DNA of 64,000 bases, from contig NZ_JAFFIW010000006.1 of the NCBI RefSeq assembly GCF_018588885.1, positions 124,001 to 188,000 on the forward strand. The letters are read 5' to 3'. Position numbers and translations under genes: made by a program. Source of the stretch: Mesorhizobium sp. dw_380. GTDB lineage: Bacteria; Pseudomonadota; Alphaproteobacteria; Rhizobiales; Rhizobiaceae. Under the pieces are notes generated by a model. That model was not told where the DNA came from. It saw only the letters and a list, made by a program, of their open reading frames with translations, and made no database searches. Positions 58,666 to 64,000 of this stretch are shown here, piece after piece; the first letter of the stretch is position 1, and every line of letters starts with the position of its first letter.

Positions 58666-59850
58666 ATGGAACAGTGTTGGCGCTGGTATGGTCCGGATGA
58701 TCCGGTGACGCTTGAGCATGTCAAGCAGGCAGGCGCCACCGGCGTGGTTTCGGCGCTTCACCACATCTACGATGGCAGGGCCTGGCCCGAAGCCGACGTG
58801 CTCGAGCGCAAGCGGATCATCGAGGCCGCCGGCCTGACATGGTCGGTTGTCGAGAGCATTCCGGTCCACAATTCCTTCAAGATCGGCGCGCCGGAACGCG
58901 AGCGCTATGCCGGCTATTATCGCGACAGCATCCGGGCGCTCGCCAGGGCCGGCATCGAAACGATCTGCTACAATTTCATGCCGGTGGTGGACTGGACGCG
59001 CACCGACCTCATGTATCGCCTGCCGACAACCGGCTATGCGCTGCGCTTCGACGCCGTCGACTTTGCCGCCTATGATCTCTTCGTGCTGCAGCGCAAGAAC
59101 GGCGCCGCCAGCTATACGCCGGCGCGCATTGCCGAGGCCGAGAAGCGGCTGAAGGCGCTGACCTCGGAGCAGGTCGACCAGATCGAGCGCAACCTCATCG
59201 CCGGCCTGCCGGCAACCGAGCGCCGCTACGACAGGGACAGCTTTCGCGAGGCGTTGGCCGAATACGACGCGATCGGGCCGAAGGAGTTGCGCGACAACCT
59301 TGCCTGGTTCCTGCGTGAGATCATACCGGTCGCCGAAGAGGAAGGGGTGCGCATGTGCATCCATCCCGACGACCCGCCTTTCTCGCTCTATGGCCTGCCG
59401 CGCGTCGTCTCGACCGCAGATGATGCCCGCTTCATTCTCAACGCCGTCAACAGCCCGGCCAATGGCCTGACCTTCTGCACCGGCTCCTATGGCACGCGCG
59501 CCGACAACGACATCGTCGCCATGGTCAAGGAATTCGCTGATCGCATCCATTTCGTCCATCTGCGCAACATCACCATCGAGGAGGACGGCTCGTTCTATGA
59601 AGCCGAACATCTCGAGGGTGGCACCGATATGGCGCATGTCATCCTCGCTTTGATGCAGGAGGAGACGCGCCGCCGCCAGGAAGGCCGCGCCGACTGGCGC
59701 ATCCCGATGCGGCCGGATCACGGCCATCTGCTCGCCGACGACATCGGTAAGAAAAAGATCAATCCCGGCTACTCGCTGATCGGCCGCCTGAAAGGCCTCG
59801 CCGAACTGCGCGGCATCATGCGCGCCGTGGAGCGCTTCGGCCTGGCCTGA
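58666..59850 (+). CDS. uxuA: Mannonate dehydratase, copy 2
   Basis: Converts D-mannonate to 2-keto-3-deoxygluconate in hexuronate breakdown. The 394-aa protein is a fuller UxuA match than copy 1: [20 protein letters not shown] at the start, [18 protein letters not shown], the metal-site motif [21 protein letters not shown] and [14 protein letters not shown] 58666 follows GAGGAGG. It is divergent from the GntR operon and has an operator-like site in front. Confidence 0.94.
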   Translation: MEQCWRWYGPDDPVTLEHVKQAGATGVVSALHHIYDGRAWPEADVLERKRIIEAAGLTWSVVESIPVHNSFKIGAPERERYAGYYRDSIRALARAGIETICYNFMPVVDWTRTDLMYRLPTTGYALRFDAVDFAAYDLFVLQRKNGAASYTPARIAEAEKRLKALTSEQVDQIERNLIAGLPATERRYDRDSFREALAEYDAIGPKELRDNLAWFLREIIPVAEEEGVRMCIHPDDPPFSLYGLPRVVSTADDARFILNAVNSPANGLTFCTGSYGTRADNDIVAMVKEFADRIHFVHLRNITIEEDGSFYEAEHLEGGTDMAHVILALMQEETRRRQEGRADWRIPMRPDHGHLLADDIGKKKINPGYSLIGRLKGLAELRGIMRAVERFGLA

Positions 59851-59969
59851 CGATCGCCAGGCGGACAAGAAGCAGTTTTGCGTATATAAAAAAGACTTGT
59901 CTAGGTGAAAATAGCTGTTACGACTATCGGCCGGGCGGATGTGCCCGGTTCCAGGGAGGAATATCTGAA

Positions 59970-61112
59970 ATGACGCGGCTGCGCGGTCTTGCGTGGGATC
60001 ATCGCCGTTGCTGGGGGCCCCTCGACGCCAGCGTGGCGCCATATCGCGCAGCCAATTCCGGCGTGGAAATCGAATGGGACCGCCGCAGCCTCCATGAATT
60101 CGGCGAAGGCGCGCTCGGCCCAATCCTCGGCACTTACGATCTGATCGTGTTCGACCACCCCTTCATCGGCGACATCGCGCAGGACGAGCTGATGGTGCCG
60201 TTCGACGCGTATCTGTCAGCGGAGCAGATCCGTTTCTTCGAAGGCGATTCAGTCGGCGCGTCCTGGCGCTCCTACACAAAGAATGGCCGTCAGTGGGCGC
60301 TGCCGATCGATGCCGCCTGCCAAGTCGCTTCCTATCGCCCGGATCTCTTGGAGCGCTACGGGCCGGTTCCGCGCACGCATGACGAGGTGATCGAACTCGG
60401 ACGGCAGGCGCGCCGGGACGGCAAGTGGCTCGGCCTGCCTTCCGTACCGACGGATGCCATGTGCCTGCTTCTGACCCTCGGCCAGCCGCAGGAAGATGGC
60501 GAAGAATTCATTGCAAAGGGGAGGGTAGAGCGGGCGATCGCGCAATTGCGCGAACTGGCGAGCCTGTCGCATCCAAACTCATCGAAATGGAACCCGATCC
60601 GCTGCTACGATCACATGATCGAGCGTGACGACGTGGTCTATGTGCCGTTCGCCTTCGGTTATGTGAACTACGCCGCAAAAACCGACAGGCCCTATCTGCG
60701 CTTCGCTGACGTGCCGACCCCGAACTGCGCCGGCGCCCTGCTCGGCGGTGCCGGCATCGGCGTCAGCGCCCGGTCCAGGCACAAGCAGGCCGCGATCGAC
60801 TACGCGCTATTCCTGTGCTCGCCCGAATACCAGCGCGGCGACTATGTGAAGTCGGGTGGACAGCCGGGATCCCTGGCGGCCTGGAAGGATGCCGGGGTCA
60901 ACGATCTCTCCGGCGATTTCTTCAGCTCGACGCTGCGGACGATAGCCTCGTCTTATCTGCGCCCGACGCATCCTGGCTTCATCGCCTTCTTCCGCGAATG
61001 CGCACCGCATGCCGCCGCTGCTATCGCCGGCGACATATCGGCGGCCGAACTCGCTGACCACGTCAATCGCCTCTACCGCGAAACCAGGCAACCGGAACGG
61101 AGCGTCGCGTGA
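59970..61112 (+). CDS. Family-1 extracellular solute-binding-like protein without signal peptide
   Basis: The 380-aa protein has the fold pattern of sugar-type ABC binding proteins: SYTKNGRQWALPIDAACQVA, DLLERYGPVPRTHDEVIELG and GIGVSARSRHKQAAIDYALF. It begins MTRLRGLAWDHRRCWGPLDA, with no hydrophobic signal peptide. The start is secure from GGGAGGAA upstream. No matching permease gene adjoins it. Its stop overlaps the IclR start (TGATG). It may be a cytoplasmic ligand-binding partner of that regulator rather than a transport protein. Confidence 0.75.
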   Translation: MTRLRGLAWDHRRCWGPLDASVAPYRAANSGVEIEWDRRSLHEFGEGALGPILGTYDLIVFDHPFIGDIAQDELMVPFDAYLSAEQIRFFEGDSVGASWRSYTKNGRQWALPIDAACQVASYRPDLLERYGPVPRTHDEVIELGRQARRDGKWLGLPSVPTDAMCLLLTLGQPQEDGEEFIAKGRVERAIAQLRELASLSHPNSSKWNPIRCYDHMIERDDVVYVPFAFGYVNYAAKTDRPYLRFADVPTPNCAGALLGGAGIGVSARSRHKQAAIDYALFLCSPEYQRGDYVKSGGQPGSLAAWKDAGVNDLSGDFFSSTLRTIASSYLRPTHPGFIAFFRECAPHAAAAIAGDISAAELADHVNRLYRETRQPERSVA

Positions 61113-61963
61113 TGACCGCCAGTGTTGCCGAAACACTCGACGAAGCCGAAGGCGGCCGCAGCGGCTATCGCGTGCCGGCAGTGGATAAGGCGCTCGATGT
61201 TCTGGAGTTCATGGCCGCCAGCGCCGAAATGCTGACCCAAACCGAGATCGCGGCCGGCCTCGGCCGCTCCATCCACGAAATCTATCGCATCCTGCTTCTC
61301 TTGGAGAAGCGTGGCTACATCTTCCGCACGCAGTCGGACCGCTTCCGGCTGTCGCTAAAACTGTTCGAGCTGGCGCATATGCATCCGCCGGTAAACCGGC
61401 TGGTCGAATGCGCGCTGCCGGTGATGCGCGAGCTGACCGCCAACGCCGATCAAAGCTGTCACCTCGTGGTGCGCGAAGGCCAGAACGCGCTGGTGGTGCT
61501 GCAGATCGATTCACCGCTGCCTATGCGCTACTCGGTTGCGCTGGGCTCGCATTTCCCGATCCTCGAGACCAGTTCGGGCGCTGTGCTGCTCGCCCATTCG
61601 AATCGCGCCGAACGCGACCGCATCGTTGAGCGGATCGTTGCTGCCGGTGAGGGACAGGGCGCGCGGGTCGAAATCGAAGCGCGGCTGAACGAGGTTGCGA
61701 GGCTCGGCTACGAGATGCGTGCCTCCTTGGCGGTTGAAGGCTGCACCAACATCTCGATGCCGGTGCGCGACCACACCGGCGCCGTCATCGCGGCGCTCAC
61801 CGTTCCGCTGCTGCCGCAGAAGGCGGCGCGGTTCGACCGGCAAACGGTCTTCGAGCGCACCCGGACGGCCGCCGAGAAGATATCGGCGGCGCTTGGCTGG
61901 GGCGAATCCACTTCTTTGTTACGTGCCGACCCGGAGCGGGGGGATTACCCGTTCAGCGACTGA
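61112..61963 (+). CDS. IclR family transcriptional regulator
   Basis: The 283-aa protein has the IclR winged helix (YRVPAVDKALDVLEFMAASA, then LTQTEIAAGLGRSIHEIYRI) and the C-terminal effector domain with ETSSGAVLLAHSN and GCTNISMPVRDHTGAVIAAL. ATG 61112 shares one base with the preceding stop; GTG 61109 is an alternative. It probably controls the sugar-acid transport genes that follow. Confidence 0.92.
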   Translation: MTASVAETLDEAEGGRSGYRVPAVDKALDVLEFMAASAEMLTQTEIAAGLGRSIHEIYRILLLLEKRGYIFRTQSDRFRLSLKLFELAHMHPPVNRLVECALPVMRELTANADQSCHLVVREGQNALVVLQIDSPLPMRYSVALGSHFPILETSSGAVLLAHSNRAERDRIVERIVAAGEGQGARVEIEARLNEVARLGYEMRASLAVEGCTNISMPVRDHTGAVIAALTVPLLPQKAARFDRQTVFERTRTAAEKISAALGWGESTSLLRADPERGDYPFSD

Positions 61964-61990
61964 CAAAAGCGATAATCTGGGAGAAGAAAC

Positions 61991-63022
61991 ATGAACTGGT
62001 CCAAATCAATCCTGTTCGCATCCGCCGCCGTGCTGGCGATGGGCGCGGCGACCGCGCATGCCGAGAACATGCCCAAGCGCATCGGCTACGTCACCAATTA
62101 CGCCACCCATGAGTGGTATCAGAACGTCATCAAGGGCATGAAGGCTCACGGCAAGGAACTCGGCATCGAAGTCGAGGTCCAGGACGCCAATCTCGACATA
62201 TCCAAGCAGGTCGCTGCGGCCGAAGACTTCATCGCCAAGGGGGTCGACGTGCTGATTATCACCCCGGTGAATGAAGAAGGCGTGGTGCCGCTGCTGCGCC
62301 AAGCCAAAGCTGCCGACATCCCCGTGGTGCTTGAAGGCAACCCGGTCAAGGGCATGACCACGATGGTGGCCATCTGCGACTACGACACCGGCTATTTCTC
62401 CGGCGTCGAAGCCGGCAAATACGCCAAGGAGAAACTTGGCGGCGTCGCCAAGGTGATGAATGTCGGCCTGCCGCTGCTTTCCGCCACGGTGCTGCGCTCG
62501 CACGGCTTCATGGATGGGTTGAAGACCATCATTCCCGACGCGGTGATGGTGCACGACCTCGACGGCGGCGGCAATCCGGATCGGGCGCTCGAAGTCTCTT
62601 CGGCGGCTCTGGCCAAGAATGCCGACATCAATATCATCTACGGCATCAACGATTCATCCTCGCTGGGTGGCCTGCAGGCCTGGAAGGCGGCCGGCAAGTC
62701 GCAGGACAATTTATTGACCGTAGGCACCGGCGGCGAAGGACTTGCCTTCATCAACGCCATGCAGAACGAGCCGTCCTACCGCATCGAAGCCGCGATGTTC
62801 CCGGAGAAGGAAGGCTTCACCGCCATCGACGCCGCGGTCAAGCTCTTCAACAATGAAGAAGTGCCGGAGCACATCGTCAGCCCGACCGCGCCGATGAACG
62901 GCGAGGACTGGAAGAAATACTACAACTATGACGGCACCGCGCGCACCATCAAATGGGATGCCGTCAACGCACTGCAGCCGCCGGCAAAGTGCATGAAGAC
63001 CTCTGCCGACCTGAAGAAATAA
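61991..63022 (+). CDS. Sugar ABC transporter substrate-binding protein (ribose type)
   Basis: The 343-aa precursor has a signal peptide (1-about 24, ending ATAHA) and the periplasmic-binding-protein type 4 fold: IGYVTNYATHEWYQNVIKGM, DANLDISKQVAAAEDFIAKG and TPVNEEGVVPLL. ATG 61991 follows GGGAGAAG. In context the ligand is probably a sugar acid such as a hexuronate or its product. A perfect hairpin and then the permease gene follow. Confidence 0.92.
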   Translation: MNWSKSILFASAAVLAMGAATAHAENMPKRIGYVTNYATHEWYQNVIKGMKAHGKELGIEVEVQDANLDISKQVAAAEDFIAKGVDVLIITPVNEEGVVPLLRQAKAADIPVVLEGNPVKGMTTMVAICDYDTGYFSGVEAGKYAKEKLGGVAKVMNVGLPLLSATVLRSHGFMDGLKTIIPDAVMVHDLDGGGNPDRALEVSSAALAKNADINIIYGINDSSSLGGLQAWKAAGKSQDNLLTVGTGGEGLAFINAMQNEPSYRIEAAMFPEKEGFTAIDAAVKLFNNEEVPEHIVSPTAPMNGEDWKKYYNYDGTARTIKWDAVNALQPPAKCMKTSADLKK

Positions 63023-63035
63023 GGCTGGCCGACAT

Positions 63036-63062
63036 CGTCCTTCCCGCGTCGCGGGAAGGACG
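63036..63062 (+). terminator. 12-bp perfect hairpin after the sugar-binding-protein gene
   Basis: CGTCCTTCCCGC (63036-63047) and GCGGGAAGGACG (63051-63062) pair perfectly around GTC. No U-run follows. As after the TrpX-like gene, it probably protects the binding-protein mRNA end or partly stops transcription before the permease. Confidence 0.65.
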
Positions 63063-63123
63063 TGCGGTCAAAGGCTGTTGGCGGTTAGGCGGGGGGCGTC
63101 GGATCGACGCTTTGCGCGAGCGG

Positions 63124-63153
63124 CCCGGAATGGACTAACCCGGAATGGACTGA
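63124..63153 (+). repeat. 15-bp tandem duplication directly before the permease start
   Basis: CCCGGAATGGACTAA (63124-63138) is followed at once by CCCGGAATGGACTGA (63139-63153), ending one base before the permease ATG. Each unit contains a two-codon minimal frame, ATG GAC stop. The duplication covers the permease's ribosome-binding region. Confidence 0.8.
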
Positions 63154-63154
63154 G

Positions 63155-64000
63155 ATGAGCGAGCTTACACACGCCTCCGCGCCGAAGCGCTTTGTCGGCC
63201 GCCAGCTTCTGGGCAGCAGCCAACTCGTGCTGGGCGCCATCCTGGCCGCGCTGTGCATCGCCATCTCGATCGCGGCGCCGCAATTCTATTCGGAGGCCAA
63301 CATCATCGCCATCTTGCGCCAGTGCGCGCTGGTGCTGATCGTCGCCTCGGGCATGACCATGCTCATCATCACCGCCGAGGTCGACCTCTCGGTCGGCGCC
63401 TCGCTCGCCTTTGTCGGATGCATCGGCATGGCGGTGCTTAATTCCACCCACAGCCTCTCGCTCGGAATGCTGGCGGCACTTGCCTTCGCCGGCGGCGTCG
63501 GCCTGTTCAACGGACTGGTCGTCACCCGGCTCAGGGTCAACTCGCTGATCGCTACCATCGGCACGATGATGATGCTGCAGGGCGGCGTCTATCTGTTCAC
63601 GCGCGAGGCGGTGCAGAACCACAACCAGATGGCGAGCTTTACCGATCTCGGCGCCGGCTATGTCGGCGCGGTGCCGGTGCCCGTCATCCTGGCGGCGCTG
63701 ATCTTCGTGGTCGCCTATATCACCTTGCGCTTCACCACGCTCGGCCGTTACCTCTACGCGGTCGGCGCCAATGACAAGGCGGTGCGCCTGTCCGGCCTGC
63801 GCTCGGAGCGGCTCAAGCTGTTCGCCTTCGTCGTCACCGGGCTCTGTGTCGGCGTTGCCGGCATGATCCTGTCGTCGCTGATGAATGCCGGCCAGCCGAC
63901 CGCCGGGCGCGGCTTCGAACTGACCGTCATTGCCGCCGTCATCCTGGGCGGCACCAGCCTGCTCGGCGGGCGCGGCTCGCTGTTCGGCACCTTGCTCGGC
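63155..64000 (+). CDS. Sugar ABC transporter permease (RbsC type), partial at window end
   Basis: Membrane component of the ribose-type importer. The 282 codons seen are open to the last base. They show many hydrophobic segments, the typical LIVASGMTMLIITAEVDLSV (usual ITGGIDLSVG pattern), GLFNGLVVTRLRVNSLIATI and the coupling region GRYLYAVGANDKAVRLSG. ATG 63155 begins MSELTHASAPKRF. The C-terminal part and probably the ATPase gene lie beyond the window. Confidence 0.93.
   Translation, partial: MSELTHASAPKRFVGRQLLGSSQLVLGAILAALCIAISIAAPQFYSEANIIAILRQCALVLIVASGMTMLIITAEVDLSVGASLAFVGCIGMAVLNSTHSLSLGMLAALAFAGGVGLFNGLVVTRLRVNSLIATIGTMMMLQGGVYLFTREAVQNHNQMASFTDLGAGYVGAVPVPVILAALIFVVAYITLRFTTLGRYLYAVGANDKAVRLSGLRSERLKLFAFVVTGLCVGVAGMILSSLMNAGQPTAGRGFELTVIAAVILGGTSLLGGRGSLFGTLLG

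Overview
The window is a high-GC chromosomal segment of an alphaproteobacterium of the Hyphomicrobiales (Rhizobiales). It is most like Mesorhizobium or a close Phyllobacteriaceae relative. The grounds are the gene order pyrH-frr-uppS-cdsA-rseP-bamA-lpxD-fabZ-lpxA-lpxI-lpxB, then gltA, gltX, comEC and lexA, then moeA-moaC-trpC-trpD-ppiD, tpiA, secG and pyrG. Supporting signs are an alphaproteobacterial SOS box (GTTC-N7-GTTC) at lexA, a DUF982 gene, and a mosaic palindromic repeat resembling rhizobial RIME elements. No rRNA, tRNA, CRISPR array, transposase or phage gene was seen.

Layout. 1-11.3 kb: translation and envelope genes (pyrH partial, frr, uppS, cdsA, rseP, bamA) and the early lipid A pathway, all rightward. 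11.3-17.6 kb: gltA and gltX leftward, comEC rightward, lexA leftward. 17.9-26.7 kb: an accessory block between lexA and moeA. It holds a GntR regulator, a TrpX-type ABC importer, kynureninase, tryptophan 2,3-dioxygenase, an anthranilate-type CoA ligase and a kynurenine-formamidase-like hydrolase. Together these would take tryptophan to anthranilate and then anthraniloyl-CoA. A broken 3' end of a threonine-dehydratase-like gene marks its left edge. 26.7-37.5 kb: the core order resumes (moeA, moaC, trpC, trpD, ppiD, tpiA, secG, an L,D-transpeptidase, pyrG, a DUF1697 gene). 37.5-48.5 kb: an NCS1 transporter, a LysR regulator and a peptide-scavenging set (M17 aminopeptidase, proline-iminopeptidase-like hydrolase, Dpp-type ABC importer).

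48.6-55.7 kb: the most interesting region. After a small DUF982 gene comes a promoter whose predicted start coincides with a fluoride (crcB-motif) riboswitch. An apparent antiterminator/terminator platform follows, then eight tightly packed genes: CPA2 antiporter, UspA, two MutS-like ATPases lacking mismatch-recognition domains, a two-TM small protein, two Fluc/CrcB fluoride channels and a DUF190 protein. It reads as a complete fluoride stress operon. The MutS-like pair, both with Asn in place of the Walker B Asp, and the small membrane protein have no clear role.

55.8-64.0 kb: a hexuronate/mannonate-type sugar acid cluster. It has two UxuA-like dehydratases on opposite strands, an SDR dehydrogenase, a FadR-type GntR regulator with two matching operator-like sites, a solute-binding-like protein without a signal peptide that overlaps an IclR regulator, and a ribose-type ABC system whose permease runs off the window end.

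Two convergent gene junctions carry hairpins built from 7-nt tandem repeats, and these repeats supply the stop codon of the rightward gene at each site. All functions are inferred from sequence motifs and context; no database search was run.
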